From contig OW285235.1 of assembly GCA_935421215.2 (NCBI GenBank), positions 229,377,200 through 229,441,199 of the forward strand: a stretch of DNA of 64,000 nucleotides, given 5' to 3'. The notes beneath the pieces are model-generated. The model was not told the origin of the DNA. It was given only the letters and a program-made list of their open reading frames with translations, and ran no database searches. Of the stretch, positions 43,140 through 55,001 are shown in pieces. How positions within the stretch are numbered: the stretch's first letter is position 1; each line of letters starts with the position of its first letter. Position numbers and translations under genes: made by a program. Source of the DNA: Melolontha melolontha. Taxonomy: Eukaryota; Arthropoda; Insecta; Coleoptera; Scarabaeidae.

Positions 43140-44940
43140 TACAACCGTAAGCCACTATGTTGCTTTATTTACGACGCCCTCATGATTACTCTACAATATT
43201 TCTGTTCTCACACCCTTGATTTTATTACAAATGTAGACACGTGCATTGAAACAACGCCTTCGTGTTTTGATATTCATTGGCTGGAATAGGCACGTGGCTC
43301 ATTCATTTACGAACGGCGTGACGTTTAATTTAGTTAGCTCTTAAGTATCAAAGTGCAAAATTGTGTACGTTCATCGATATACAAGATGTTATTTACTTGT
43401 ACTCGCACTGTAAATAGTAAGAATAAATTGGTAAATAATCAATAGGTGTATGCATGTGTATATTTATGCAGGCTCATGCATTACTGTGCGATCTGGAAAG
43501 CTCTTTGTTCTCTAGTGATATTTTCAATGCATTCGGATCTATTAGCATATTGCTTTAAGTCTATTATTTTTACTATTATAACTACTAAATCTGTTATTGT
43601 TACTATTATTATTGCGGCTGAAACGTAAATGATTTGCATATTTATGCGCATACTTGTGAGTTTTTCACTTGCATATTTGGGTTTCCCAATCATTGAATGC
43701 GACTGGATTCCATTTCATATTCCACTACAACCTTTCGGTACGTTGAGGATATATTCTTAAGTTTGAGTTTTGCTTTTCAATTTTAAGTAATTTTGCATAC
43801 TTAACAGACAATGATTAAATATATTGTAAATAAGGACGATATTTTATACATATTTCAGTTTATTTATTAAATTACGAAAAGCGTTGTAAAAAAGATTTTT
43901 CTTTGGTATAACATCGAAGTATTGCATATTTCAATTTTAAAAAATCTCCCTTTTTTAAACTTTTATCAGAATAGAAATGCACACATATGCTAAATAAAAT
44001 AAAAGTTTCCTAAAACTCGTTCCAACCATTTCTCACGCTCTTACGAACAATTTACAACAGTTTGAAGTGGTATGCGAACTCTTCACTATACGTTCAATTT
44101 ACAGATGGGAGTTTTCACAGTCATATGTACATACAAAGAACAGACGGTGCAACAGTATATTGCGAGATTTGCCTCGGGCACTAAAATGAGTGGTTATATG
44201 CACTTGTCGCGTTGCATGCGATGTACTCCCACCATTCCTTGCATCACTTTTATCATTTATGTCGTTCCAGCAGTTGTTCCATTAACTGTGTCTACTTCTG
44301 TTAGATATTACAATTGAAAAATAAAAAAAAGGGAGTAGTGAGTGAGATCGTATAGTTAAATACATGCCGAAAAAGTATTGTGACTAAGTAACCTGCGAAA
44401 CTAAATTCGGCATAACGTTTGCTTTAAGAAACAAAGGTGCATTAATTTTTGATGGAATAATTAATTAGATTTGAATATAAGTTCATTAAAAACAATAGCT
44501 TGGCTATACGTATAGTTGTGTTAAAGAAATGAAAGAGAAGTCTTTTGAAAGTAGTGTACAGATAAATACTTACAGACATAATAATCCTGAAAGCAAAAGT
44601 CGTAGATTGAATGCATGGAAAAAGTATCAGCAAAAATAAAAACAATTCTCCGCAGTTCTCTAAGCTTTCTAATTGCAATTTATCTTGGAACTAAGGAATC
44701 TAATATGACTTCCCGTAATGATTCTCGCATTATTTTTACAAAACTGCACTTTCATAGTCTGTTAAACATTTACTACAATATCTAATTCATCACTCCATAT
44801 TTAAACTTTCTCAAGTTATTGGACGTTTTGCAGAATTTCTCCAGCATTTAGAAGAGGCGATTGTCGCAATATCTGTAACTACAGTCTAATTAATATTCTT
44901 TCAAACTGTGCTAAAGTGTTTGAACATATTTATAAAAGAA
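43140..44940. other. No gene recognised
   Basis: AT-rich, with several open frames of 60-80 codons that lack any domain. No foldback or terminus found. Confidence 0.4.
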
Positions 44941-44947
44941 TTGTATG

Positions 44948-44968
44948 GAATCGCCAACAAATTGAATT

Positions 44969-45016
<48 letters not shown>

Positions 45017-45066
45017 TTCGTGACCTTGGTATGATAAGGTAAACTTAATAAGTCGGCGATTAATTT

Positions 45067-45116
<50 letters not shown>
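44948..45116. repeat. Two (TA)n tracts with family C arm fragments
   Basis: ATCGCCAACAAATTGAATTT, then about 20 TA units, then CGTGACCTTGGTATGATAAG and TAAGTCGGCGATTAATTTTA, then about 22 TA units. Both short pieces are ends of foldback family C. Confidence 0.75.
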
Positions 45117-45117
<1 letters not shown>

Positions 45118-46780
45118 GTTATATTTCTAAGGTTTGTTGTTAATGAATAAAAATGTTTATTAAGGTTATAACTGCCCCACTAAGTTGGGATCGCCAAATG
45201 TAATATGTCAATGACGTTAATATATATAAAAATGTTTCTACGTACGGTGAAATAAAATGAATGAATGTCATAAAAAAAAGTCATGTAAAATTCAAATCGG
45301 GCTCATATATACTTATCTGTTTTTTATTATCCTCGGCTAGCTTCTTGTTTTCTCTTCAGGGTTGAGGTAGGTTCACTTCTTTCCACATTGACTTTATTTA
45401 CGTAGTTTTTATTTAGTTGGGAACGGAACAATATCTCAAGTATATTACAAAAAAAACCAAAGTAAAATATTGACAATTAACTTTATTAGGGATAAAAGAT
45501 TTTGCAAAGTTTGAGAAATTTATATTAATAATTTCGTGACACACAAATAACATTAAGGGAGACACACTTAACGGTTGGTATTCGTACAGTATAACAATAT
45601 GGTGTAAGACAGGTGCAATAATGTGTTGTCTTAGCAAAATAGTTTATAAAAATTACATAGCATCAAGTTTTAAAAATACAAATAGCAGATGCCAATATTT
45701 AAATAAGTTGACTAAAGATTACAGTGGTAAAATATCGGTGAAAGTAATGTAAATAGTTAGTTATGGAATAAACAAAGTAAAGTTCTAGAAACGTACATGC
45801 GCAAGTAAAAATGGCGCGGGAAATTTTGTTAAAATTAGCAAAAACCTGAATCTTCGGATATAACCTCCGTTGCTTCCTGCGCCTGTGTCCTGGAGACGTC
45901 TTCACAACGGGAAACTGGAGAATATTTCTGCTACGGTCCCTCGGGATAACTTGAAATTTGTTGAAATCTCCAAGTCCGACTGCGTCTAGAGCGAATGACC
46001 GATCTCGATCGTTCAATGATGTTGGTCAAGCTACGGTGAGATTTTTTTATGGCGGGTAAAACTTTAAAAATTCGTAACTCTCGGACTATTTGGTCGGCAG
46101 CTGTTAAATTTTGTCCACAGGTAGTTTGTAGGTAGGTGTAACGTTTTGTATTATTAAAACTCTCTTGCACTTAATAATTTCGCCTAATTATTTTAATTAT
46201 TACGGAGCACAAAAAAACGTGACCTCTCACTGTGACGACTAATTACCGACGCTTGCTTTTTCACTTGTTTTTAATTGCATAACTTTCCGCTAAATCGCCC
46301 CATTCTTTACTTGCATTAAATTTGTTAATATTATTAAATTAGACAATTTTACAGTATAAAACAGTTGGAAAAATTACAATTTGATTTATAAGATAATTTT
46401 AGTTGAATAACATATGTTTTATGTGTTTACAAACACTCCGTCAATATCGGTTTATTCTCGGGTTATTGCACCGTTGAAATTGTGGGCGGGGCTTCATCGT
46501 TCAAATGCATTTGAAAATAAATACGTTACATTTGTTTGAATAAACACGCGTTAAATATGAATTTGAAAGAAAAATGAATATAAACATTATAATAAAAAAA
46601 TTAGAAAAATAAGTTAATTATTTCAAGGTAAATTTGTCGTCAAAATAACGTATTTATTCTTTGAATCAATCTTTCCCCTTCTTGATATTATAGTACAAAG
46701 TAGATATAAACATTATGGTATAAATATTATGGTTACATATTCTTTGTTTCTTTCAGAGAAAGAATCCTTCTTGCAATGCC
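45117..46780. other. No gene recognised
   Basis: AT-rich, with a more balanced patch at 45810-46130 (overlapping short minus-strand frames of 79 and 105 codons). No domain recognised there. Confidence 0.4.
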
Positions 46781-46807
46781 TCAATATATATATATATATA
46801 TATAAAT

Positions 46808-47084
46808 ATAATAACTTCGTGACCTTGGTATGATATGGTAAACCTAATCAGTAGGCGATTAAAGGTCTGTATATTACTTCAAAATATATGTATTTAAAAA
46901 ACTCTACATGTTTCGGCTGTATACGCCTTTATCAAGAGAACACAAAATATGAATGACAGGATATATCCTGTCATTCATATTTTGTGTTCTCTTGATAAAG
47001 TCGTATACAGCCGAAACATGTAGAGTTTTTTAAATACATATATTTTGAAGTAATATACAGACCTTTAATCGCCTTTAATAGGTT

Positions 47085-47122
<38 letters not shown>
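46808..47122. mobile_element. Foldback of family C, copy at 46.8 kb
   Basis: A (TA)n tract precedes AACTTCGTGACCTTGGTATG. The arms 46836-46963 and 46964-47088 mirror each other about GACAGGATATATCCTGTC, and a second (TA)n follows. Arms are about 125 bp with few mismatches. Confidence 0.88.
46989..47025 (+). ncRNA. Hammerhead-like motif (family C, 46.9 kb copy)
   Basis: CTC, TTGATAAA, a stem-loop beginning GTC here (GGC in the mirrored arm) and ending GCC, then GAAA, CATGTA, GAG. Outer CUC and GAG pair as stem I. The mirrored arm has the same on the minus strand. Confidence 0.4.
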
Positions 47123-48205
47123 ATATGGTTCAACTTACTTCCTTAATAAATTCTTCATCTTATAAGGTATTTGTCCCAAGAATGTTATATCTGAAATATA
47201 ATGATTTGAGAAATATTACTTTAGAGTTAAAAGTTTGTATTTTTGATGTAAGATCATAATTGGATTTTAAAATCACGATATCGATTAATATTGTATATTT
47301 TATTTTGTCTATTTATATAATTCGCTCATTAATTAATTAATCATAATCATTTCTTAAACTAATTATGATTATTTTATTTGTGTACAAATTTCTGTAAACA
47401 TTGTTATTTATTACGACTTTTGAAAGCATCATGTTCAAAATTTGTAATTGAGATCACGTGAATGGGTTTTATTAGCATTTAAATAGGTTGCTAGAGATAT
47501 TTTCAACACTGAATTATTAAAGAGATACATTCAAGAAACTTTTTAAATTATGTCTTTTCAATTTGTCAAAATTGTCTTTTATATATTTTTCGAATTCATT
47601 GTACAATTTTCTAAGAAAATTTGATTTATGTTTTTACAACTTTGATATGGTAGTCAGGACGACAAAAAAACAATATTATTGATTAAGAATATTTTTGCAT
47701 GCAGTTATAAAGAATAGTCTAATTTTTGAATTCCTCTTCAAAATTAATCATATAAATTATTTACGGCTACATTTTTATCACAAGAAAGTGGTTTTCTTAA
47801 TTTTACATAAAATTATTACCTTGCAAGAAGGTTTTCTTCGAGTGTGGAAGTACTAGGAAACCTAGTTATCATTACTTTTGTGTTTCTATCATTACTAAAA
47901 TCAGTTTACGTTTAAGCAGCCTTTAATAAGAAGTTTCTGGAACCATTTTTGGATATTTTTGTTAAAGAACACCTCTTCAGAATACCAAAATTGCACATAA
48001 CCTAGTTGTATTCTACGTGGATAAGGAACGTATGCGGATCTTCGATTAGGATATCAACCAAGCGTTTGAGACAAGCAACTTTATTCTTATTACGCTGTAC
48101 CTGTTGGGATACTACTGAGTTTACAACATCCAGTGGATACGTTGGTTTTGAAATTATCATATTTGTCATTAGCAACAGATATTCTTGTGAAAATTGTTTC
48201 CTATA
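47123..48205. other. No gene recognised
   Basis: Very AT-rich; nothing recognised. Confidence 0.4.
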
Positions 48206-48503
48206 TTTACATAAAAGATACCGAGATATCAAAAATTATCTTGGTCAACGGTGGCCATGGGGTGAAAAACGTCTGTCTTAATTTATATCATCCTTTTGAG
48301 AAAATTCGGATGAAATTTTCAGGTTAAGTGTCATGCTGACGTTAAAATTTGTCAATATATTAATCTTAATGTCAGTATGACACATAACCTGAAAATTTTA
48401 TCAGATTTTTCTCAAAAGGATGATATAAATTAAGACCGACGTTTTTCACCCCATGGCCATCTTGGACCCAGAAACTTTATGATATCGCGGTATAACATCT
48501 CTT
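48206..48503. repeat. Foldback, arms ~138 bp
   Basis: The left arm (about 48206-48343) contains GGCCATGGGGTGAAAAACGT and CATCCTTTTGAGAAAA. The right arm (about 48364-48503) is its mirror. The loop is about 20 bp. Scattered mismatches. It differs from family C and has no (TA)n flank. Likely a snap-back MITE of unknown parent. Confidence 0.85.
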
Positions 48504-49052
48504 GCAATTTCATATTTTATAATAGATTACTCACGTTATTTCAAGGGACATATCACTTTGCTTTTTATATCAGTTTTTACCGTATTTTTAATAAATATTG
48601 ACACTTGTTTTTAAATTTGACCATATTTCTAAAACAATATTACTAGAATTTGAGTAGGCAACCTATTGCATCTTGTAATTTAGAAGGTTACATACATTTT
48701 ATGACATAAATTTGTTTTATTTTGGATATTTAGTGCTTAGAAATTATATTTTGTATCTTGTTAGTAAAACTACTGAATTTAACTTAAATATATTTATTAT
48801 TATCTTTTGACTATTTCGTTTTATTTTATGTATTAACGTGTTTTTGTTTGTGTAACTGGAACTCGCATTTAGACCTTTTGAGATTAAGTTGTTCTCTACT
48901 AATTTTAATTTATTCTTTATTATCATATTTGAGCTAGCAATACAGTTATTTTCTTGAAATTTTATATTCATTGTTAGTAATTGCAGTCAGCGTTACTACA
49001 TTGTTGACACCGAACGTGGGTTAATACTCCACGGCATTCGGTCTTATTACAT

Positions 49053-49059
<7 letters not shown>
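48504..49059. other. No gene recognised
   Basis: AT-rich; nothing recognised before the (TA)n tract. Confidence 0.4.
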
Positions 49060-49097
<38 letters not shown>

Positions 49098-49289
49098 TAT
49101 ATATAATCTAATAATTTTTATATTTTGTACGTCAATTTTATTATTTTTTAACTCTACATTTTTTACCCCAGAAGAAGCGACAAAGTGTTGCGAAATATAG
49201 GGTAATTTAATAAAGGAGTTTTTTAATTGACCGCTGACCCGAATTTTAATTAATTTTTGATAATATATCACGGTCGATAATTTCTTTTC

Positions 49290-49345
<56 letters not shown>
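49060..49345 (+). mobile_element. Penelope-type end between two (TA)n tracts (family D)
   Basis: (TA)n at about 49060-49104 and 49293-49344 enclose about 185 bp that contains the hammerhead-like hairpin at 49163-49205 and ends AATTTCTTTTCAAT. No coding sequence; probably the tail of a Penelope-like element. Confidence 0.45.
49163..49205 (+). ncRNA. Hammerhead-like motif (family D), best stem I
   Basis: TTACCC, core CAGAAGA, A, stem GCGACA-AAG-TGTTGC, GAAA, TATA, GGGTAA. Stem I is 6 bp perfect (UUACCC with GGGUAA). The core differs from CUGANGA at one base only (U to A). Cleavage would fall after AUA. Confidence 0.5.
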
Positions 49346-49348
<3 letters not shown>

Positions 49349-49396
49349 GTGTTTATAAGAATTTTCTTTTTCTTTTTATTTTATTGGCCGTCTTAA

Positions 49397-49581
49397 TATT
49401 AAAAGTAATAGATTTTTTATTGGTTTTAGCGACCTTTTATTGAATTTTGATGTTTTTACGACGTTTCGACTTTTATTAATTCAGTCTTTTTCAAGTATCT
49501 GGAAACAAGAATTATTACAATGAACATGAGAACTGTGTTTGTTCAATAAAAGGTCGCTAAAACCAATAAAAAATCTATTAC

Positions 49582-49590
<9 letters not shown>
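49397..49590. mobile_element. Penelope-type foldback (family E)
   Basis: Arms ATATTAAAAGTAATAGATTT ... TTATTGAA (49397-49444) and the mirror TTCAATAAAAGGTCGCTAAA ... TTAATAT (49542-49590), about 95 bp apart. (TA)n follows at 49588. The left half carries the hairpin at 49457-49497. Confidence 0.75.
49457..49497 (-). ncRNA. Hammerhead-like motif (family E)
   Basis: Minus strand: TAC, TTGAAAAA, stem GACT ... AGTC, GAAA, CGTC, GTA. UAC and GUA pair as stem I, and cleavage would follow a standard GUC. The core strand is degenerate. Confidence 0.4.
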
Positions 49591-49634
<44 letters not shown>

Positions 49635-49675
49635 AATTCAATTCGTTGGCGATTTAAGGTCTGGTTTACTTTCTT
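49588..49675. repeat. (TA)n plus a family C half arm
   Basis: About 20 TA units, then AGTAAATTCAATTCGTTGGC and TTAAGGTCTGGTTTAC. The arm is cut by the mariner fragment that begins at about 49676. Confidence 0.8.
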
Positions 49676-50085
49676 CCCGAGCATCTCGCGGCACCATCAA
49701 ATCCATTTTGGCATCTGCCCGTTGGTTAAAACACTGAACATACCTAAACAACTACCTTCTGCATTCGAATATTGCAGAATGGTACGAATTGTCATTGTAT
49801 GAATGCGTAAACATTCACGTATCTCGCTATAACTTGTCTGCCTATTGGATCTCAACACATTCCTGATAGTATCAATGTACTTCCTGGTAACTGATAATGT
49901 GGAGCATTCTAAACTCGGAGTATCTTCCAAGCCGAAATTTCCTCTCTTGAACTTCTGAAATAATCGCAATACGGCCGTACAACATGGACAAGCATCTTTT
50001 AGTACCCCAGCAGTTTGCTTCCAATACCGATCAACATTCAATACACAGACACAGTAGGAGCGTAAAATAGTCCGGTGTTTACATT
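49676..50085 (-). pseudogene. Mariner transposase HTH region, fragment
   Basis: Minus strand from 50041: MNVDRYWKQTAGVLKDA, then CTAVLRLFQKFKRGNFGLED, TLSVTRKYIDTIRNVLRSNR, TSYSEIRECLRIHTMTIRTI and FSVLTNGQMPKW. The layout matches the mariner head: W-F-x-x-F-x-x-G-x-x-x-L-x-D, then a second HTH, then the V-L-T-x-x-Q segment just before the catalytic core. The catalytic core is absent. No stop within the piece, but it is only the N-terminal third. Confidence 0.6.
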
Positions 50086-50506
50086 GTTACAGTTCAAGAG
50101 CAACTAACACAGCGAAACCAAGCTACCAGTTATAATATAGGCATGCGCCATATTGCAAGGCTTTTTTAATATCATTTTTATTTCCAATTACTTTACTGCT
50201 ACTGGTGGCGTTCCATAAAGATACATTTTGGGCCCAATACTTTTAAATGAATTTATTTATAATCTTTTGATGCTTCTGGCTTGTTAAATTTTCGCATGTG
50301 TTTAAAAATTTTTAATCGCATTATTTCTTCATTTGTTTACATTCACAGAAAAATATGGAATAGTGAACACCTAACCGCATTTGTTAATATTCGTATTTAT
50401 AAATGAGCCCTTCTTTCTTTCTCTAAAAGTTCAATTATTAGTTCCTTTCATTATACAGTTCTTATTGATACGATGTCTAGAATATGAAGATGTAATCAAT
50501 TACTTA
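50086..50506. other. No gene recognised
   Basis: AT-rich spacer before the Penelope-like locus. Confidence 0.4.
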
Positions 50507-50596
50507 ATGTTAAAGTCTTTCTTTGGAGACTGTGATTAAATAAAAACTTAAAAAAGGCATAAAATCCCTTGTCGCAATTAGTACTTGTGCCCTAAA

Positions 50597-50640
50597 TACG
50601 TATTTTGACAACTAAGCTGTCATCTTCAGTAGAACAATCT
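50597..50640 (-). ncRNA. Hammerhead-like motif (family A, 50.6 kb copy)
   Basis: Minus strand: CTA, CTGAAGA (fits CUGANGA), T, GACAGC-TTA-GTTGTC, AAAA in place of GAAA, TACGTATT, TAG. CUA and UAG pair as a 3 bp stem I. The GAAA change should inactivate it. Confidence 0.4.
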
Positions 50641-50699
50641 GCCGTTAGGATAACACTCAGCGTTATCCCACTGGCGATTTGGCAAAGAGCATATTTTCA

Positions 50700-51366
50700 A
50701 AGGTTGTAACTTAACCAATATAAAATGAAATAGACAGATGAGATAGGTCACTTACCTCTCTTCAAAAATGACACAAATGTATTTGTTCTCACACCCTCTT
50801 CTTCTATCTCGTATCTATTCTAAGAATTGGAACGACTTCGACTTCGCATGTGTTATTTTTGTTTTTAATAATATGCTTTCTCGGATTGCTTATAGTTTCA
50901 ATAACTTTTAAACAATCTACCGTGTTGTTATGATCGGCTTCTAATGCATGACGAGCAACACTCAATTTTTCCGCTCTGTTGAATTTAATGTTGAATTTTG
51001 CTCTTTATAACGGGTAATTATTTAGCGTTTTGTTTGACCAATATATTTCAATTTACAATCGCGGCAATTAATTTCATATATACCCAATTTATAATTTATG
51101 TGTAAATTATCCTTTACGTTACCTAGAAGAGATTTTATTGAGTTTTGGGATCGAAAAGCGACTTGGAGAACCCGTTCTTTGACAAATTTATTTAGTTTTT
51201 TCCGTAATTTCCTGGCATGGTAAACACAAGTACTTTTTCTCACATTTTTTGTGGAAAGGGATAACCATGAGAGGATATCATTCTCAAATACATTAGTAAT
51301 TAGAAATAAGTGTAAAATAGAAATTGATATTTTGCGGTAACAAGCCAATGTCAATGGGTTTATCAC
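50700..51366 (-). pseudogene. Penelope-like polyprotein end: linker and GIY-YIG
   Basis: Minus strand 51366-51022: LACYRKISISILHLFLITN, CVYHARKLRKKLNKFVKERV, LQVAFRSQNSIKSLLGNVKD and YKLGIYEINCRDCKLKYIGQ. The last piece is the entry to the GIY-YIG domain (YEINC-x-x-C-x-x-x-YIGQT), with the CxxC typical of Penelope-like endonucleases. After a frameshift the domain continues as RAEKLSVARHALEADHNNTV (about 50940-51000), holding the conserved HAL...DH. This endonuclease nicks the target for insertion. The reverse transcriptase is missing (5' truncation) and the frame is broken. Confidence 0.78.
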
Positions 51367-51369
51367 AGC

Positions 51370-52145
51370 GGATTAAAATCATAGTTTCCAACAAAGGACG
51401 GCTTATTTTAATTTTTTAGTCAGTCGATTGCTAAAATTTCGGTTTACAAAAGAGGAATACGAAAAAAAATGGTTTTGACACGGAAATAATTAATAAATTA
51501 ATTAGAAAGAATAATTTAAAAACGACAATACGTTATTCCACATGTTTGTTACCTGAATAAAATCGTGAGAAGAAGTACATGTGTTTACCATACCATCGAA
51601 TTACGGAAAACCTAAATAGGGTTGTTAAAGAACGAGGTCTCCAAGTTGCTTTCGGTCCGGAAACTCAATAAATTCTCTTCTGGGTAACGCAAAGGATAAT
51701 TTCCAAATGAACTAGAAATCGGGTACATTTCAAATTAATTGCCGTGATTGTAAATTGAAATATGTTGGTCAGACGTAACCCAAACATAACTCAATAATAA
51801 TTCAAAATAACAAAAATAATATACATAACGTCGACGAAGGTCCAGTTCTCGTTATCTGCTTGTTCGAATTCTTAGAATAGATAGGAGATAGGAGAAGAGC
51901 GTGTGAGAATAAACACATGTGCGTCTTTCCTGAAGAGGGGCAAGTGATCTAATTGTAATCTCTTATAGCTTACTGGATACGTGTACGCCTTATAAAGTAT
52001 TTCACGTGATTCTTTGTGTTAGCTGTACTGTGTCTCATATTCAACACTGTTATTACTAATTTTTCTGACTGAGAATGGCAACTTAGTTGTCGAAATATGT
52101 ATTTAGGATACGAGAACTAATTGTGGTTAAGGGTTTTATAGGTTC
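51370..52145 (+). pseudogene. Penelope-like polyprotein end, second copy
   Basis: Plus strand, broken frames: RKKNGFDTEIINKLI (in other order by frame), then KYMCLPYHRITENLNRVVKE and RGLQVAFGPETQ (about 51570-51665), and FQINCRDCKLKYVGQT (about 51730-51775), the same GIY-YIG entry as the minus copy. After that the reading frame collapses. The tail contains ACTTAGTTGTCGAAATATG at about 52078-52096, a damaged version of the hairpin. More decayed than its mirror partner. Confidence 0.65.
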
Positions 52146-53270
52146 TTTAAGTAATTACCTAATGTATTGATTTGATATCAATGTCGTTCTTTCTTAATAA
52201 TTTCACAACTCGAATCACAATCAATAAATATTTCTATAAAACATTCATTTTTTCGAATTCATTATTTTTTTAGGCGATGCACCGTACGTCAAGCAAACAG
52301 TTTTCGACACGCGGCCATGAGTAAACTGGAGTTCGTAGCGTAACCGCCGTCGGCGCACTCACCGTCTCTTTTCATTTAGATCACGTGCGAACGGAGGCTG
52401 TTATTGTTTGTTGTTGTTGCTGTGTATAAGGGCTCGTTCAATTATTACGTTTCTAATCCCTAACACTTGCTCTTTTTATTGCTGATGCACGAACGTCGTC
52501 CTAGCACGGACTAGGAATGAGAACCCTCGATGTTATGAAGTAATTCAGGGAGTGGTTTTTTGGAGTTATTAGTTAGCCATAGGCTCTTTAATTTAGTAGG
52601 TTTTATGCAATATTGATATTGATATATACTATGTGATAAAAAAATCGTCCAGTAAAGGCATATATTTTTAAGCCAAATGTTATACAAATGTTTACTGTAT
52701 TAAGAATGGTAAATTATTATATTTTCATTGAAAAATTCCGCATACACGAATATATTCTGCTTTTCGCTTGGTTATACTTCTAATAAGGTAATCTGTGGAC
52801 TCCTGTAAAAGTTCATTCCAGGCAACTGTTACGGTCATTTAGCGAACCACTCGTTTTGAGCGTATTTCTATACATCGAGATCATAATACGAAACAAGCAT
52901 TAGAAAATATTCCAACATGTATAAGAGTACTAAAAATGGGGACTGACTTACCGTTTAGATGGATACGGGCAATTCGATGACTGCGTGTGTTTGAATTCAC
53001 GAAAGGTTTTCGATAAATATCATCAGCGGCAGGTTAAATCAGACAAAATCCCCTCAAAGGATTATTTTAATCGAAGCTTAAGACGGTCTTACACAATATA
53101 TAACTGTCTTAAGCCTTACACACGCACGACATCGAAAATATCTCGAACGAGAGTGAAGTCGAGAAATGCTATCTCACCGCTATTACAACCAAGATCTTAA
53201 TACATAAATACATAGAGGCTAGCGTTGCCCGACGTTGTCTGTCGCCGTTCTTCATTGATCAATTATATAT
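52146..53270. other. No gene recognised
   Basis: A GC-richer patch at 52270-52520 (CACGTGCGAACGGAGG) stands out but holds no open frame with a domain. The rest is AT-rich. Confidence 0.4.
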
Positions 53271-53309
53271 TAGTTCAACCAGAGAAGTTAAACTTCTCTG
53301 GTTGAACTA
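53271..53309. repeat. 19 bp inverted repeat with 1 bp loop
   Basis: TAGTTCAACCAGAGAAGTT, A, AACTTCTCTGGTTGAACTA; perfect. It lies at the 3' side of the next LINE fragment. Confidence 0.95.
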
Positions 53310-53329
53310 GTTGAGCCCTTCTTGAGCAC

Positions 53330-53760
53330 TGTGGTCTTTGTACCATCTCCCAATAGATCTCTCAGTTTTACTTTGTTAATCTTGTGTCATCGATGAAAGC
53401 CACTATCTTCCTCAGGCTGAATTTGAGTACTGTCGTAGGATCCAATAGATCTTTTCCGGAATGTTTCTGTCTGATTACCTTCAGTTCCTCACAATAGTAC
53501 ATATTACATGAAGGCTGGTTTCCTCCTGGTTTTCACATCTCCTATACCTGGGCTCGCTAACGGCGACCATGCTGTACAGATGCTTCGTTAAAGGACAATT
53601 GTCCGGTTATCAAGCCGATAATAGTTTTAATTTCTTTTTTATTACCACGAATTAGGTTCGCTGCAAGCCTAGCATTTAGCTCCTCTAGTAGTGTCTTAGT
53701 ATGGAGTTGACAGTCCGTTAGCCTTCATTTATTTTTATGTTCGCTTACTAGCCATAGCCA
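53330..53760 (-). pseudogene. LINE 3' coding end (post-RNase H region)
   Basis: Minus strand: KTLLEELNARLAANLIRGN, KKEIKTIIGLITGQLSFNEA, a damaged Cys/His knuckle (RYRRCENQEETSLHVI), then RQKHSGKDLLDPTTVLKFSL and RKIVAFIDDTRLTK with a stop. This is the usual end of I/R1/Jockey-type ORF2: ...LTGH-x-x-L-x-x-H..., C-x-x-C...E-T...H, then a helical tail. It could be the missing 3' part of the LINE family at 25783 and 37302, but they do not overlap so I cannot tell. Frame changes at about 53600 and 53520. Confidence 0.6.
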
Positions 53761-53837
53761 AATTCCCCTTCTAGCGGAATCTATGGCGAACGCAAACTCG
53801 ACATCGGACGTATTCAAGAGTCTGTATGTACCTTGCC

Positions 53838-54659
53838 TCTCGTTCCAGAAAATGGGTTACGAGAATCTCAAAACACAGCCAAAAGAATTTTTTTGCGGAT
53901 GCTTGTGTTTTAAACTTTTTCGCCTGAGGATAAGACGGATGTCAATATTCTTGGCTCTGTCTTTTCTCTGTCGTGTCGTAATGATGAACCCATGGCTCGT
54001 CCCCCGTCACAATATTCAAAAGACAGTCGTTTCCTTCGTCATGGTACTGTTGCAAAATTTGCTCGCAGCATTCCAAACGATCCTGTTTGTTCTAGTCTGT
54101 TAGACGATGTGGTACCGATCATGCCCAGATTTTACGCTTCCCAATTTTTCAATAATGTAGCCGACACGTTCCTTGAGTATTTCAATATGGTTTGCGATAA
54201 GATTTTGAGTGAATCGCCGGTCATTTTGAATCAAAATCATGGCCGAGTTTGCGATGTTTATCGTTTGTGGCAGTGACCAGACGTCCGCTGCGTGTTTATC
54301 AACAATTTTGACTCTTCCAGGCTCGCAATCACGAAATTTTATTACCCATCGATTTACAGTAGACCTATCAATAGCATCGTCATCATAAACATCCTTTAAA
54401 CGACGATGAATTCACTAGGAATTACTTTTGCAGCAGTCATAAATTCGATAACAGCACGCTGTTTAATTCTCATTGACATAGCACTAGAACACGTCTTCAT
54501 ACTTCCGCTTCTCAAAACACCCTGGATGAATTCAACGACCTCAAACCTGTGCGTGCGTATAGAGGGGATGTCACTTCCAGATTCCACGTGGTGCGCTTCC
54601 GAACATCATTTCGTTAGCGCTGTACAAGCATGCGTGCATTACTTTTTAGTCTACCCTCA
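53838..54659 (-). pseudogene. Mariner transposase N-terminal half with 5' terminus
   Basis: The 5' terminus lies at about 54659, read in reverse ATGAGGGTAGACTAAAAAGT, next to a (TA)n tract. On the minus strand: SMRIKQRAVIEFMTAAKVIP (start of the classic HTH head), then, in shifting frames, VDRSTVNRW-like and DWQ/SLKILSQTILKYSRN segments, RLEQTGSFGMLRANFATV, and FVTGDEPWVHHYDTTEKRQS (first catalytic D, about 53990) with AKKFKTQASAKKFFW. It ends at about 53838, so the rest of the catalytic core is absent. Many stops. Confidence 0.65.
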
Positions 54660-54714
<55 letters not shown>

Positions 54715-54944
54715 ACTTCGTGACCTTGGTATGATATGGTAAACCTAATCAGTAGGCGATTAAAGGTCTGTATATTACTTCAAAATATATGTATTTAAAA
54801 AACTCTACATGTTTCGGCTGTATACGCCTTTATCATTTTGTATTCTCTTGATAAAGGCGTATACAGCCGAAACATGTAGAGTTTTTTAAATACATATATT
54901 TTGAAGTAATATACAGACCTTTAATCGCCTACTGATTAGGTTTA

Positions 54945-55001
<57 letters not shown>

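Larger units (their letters stand above)
50507..52145. mobile_element. Penelope-like elements (family A), inverted dimer
   Basis: Two 5'-truncated copies stand back to back: a minus copy (50507 to about 51366) and a plus copy (about 51370-52145). Both outer ends show the family A tail: TTAGTTGTC near the hairpin, ACGTATT-type sequence, then GGTTAAG-like ends. Both retain the linker between reverse transcriptase and GIY-YIG endonuclease. Mirror-image pairs of truncated copies are a known habit of Penelope-like elements. Confidence 0.75.

Noticed and set aside
52270..52520. GC-rich patch as a possible host promoter
   Set aside because: No downstream gene can be supported within the window.
53992..54276. 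94-codon plus-strand frame
   Set aside because: It is the antisense of the mariner transposase remnant, whose motifs (TGDEPWVHHY) are on the minus strand.
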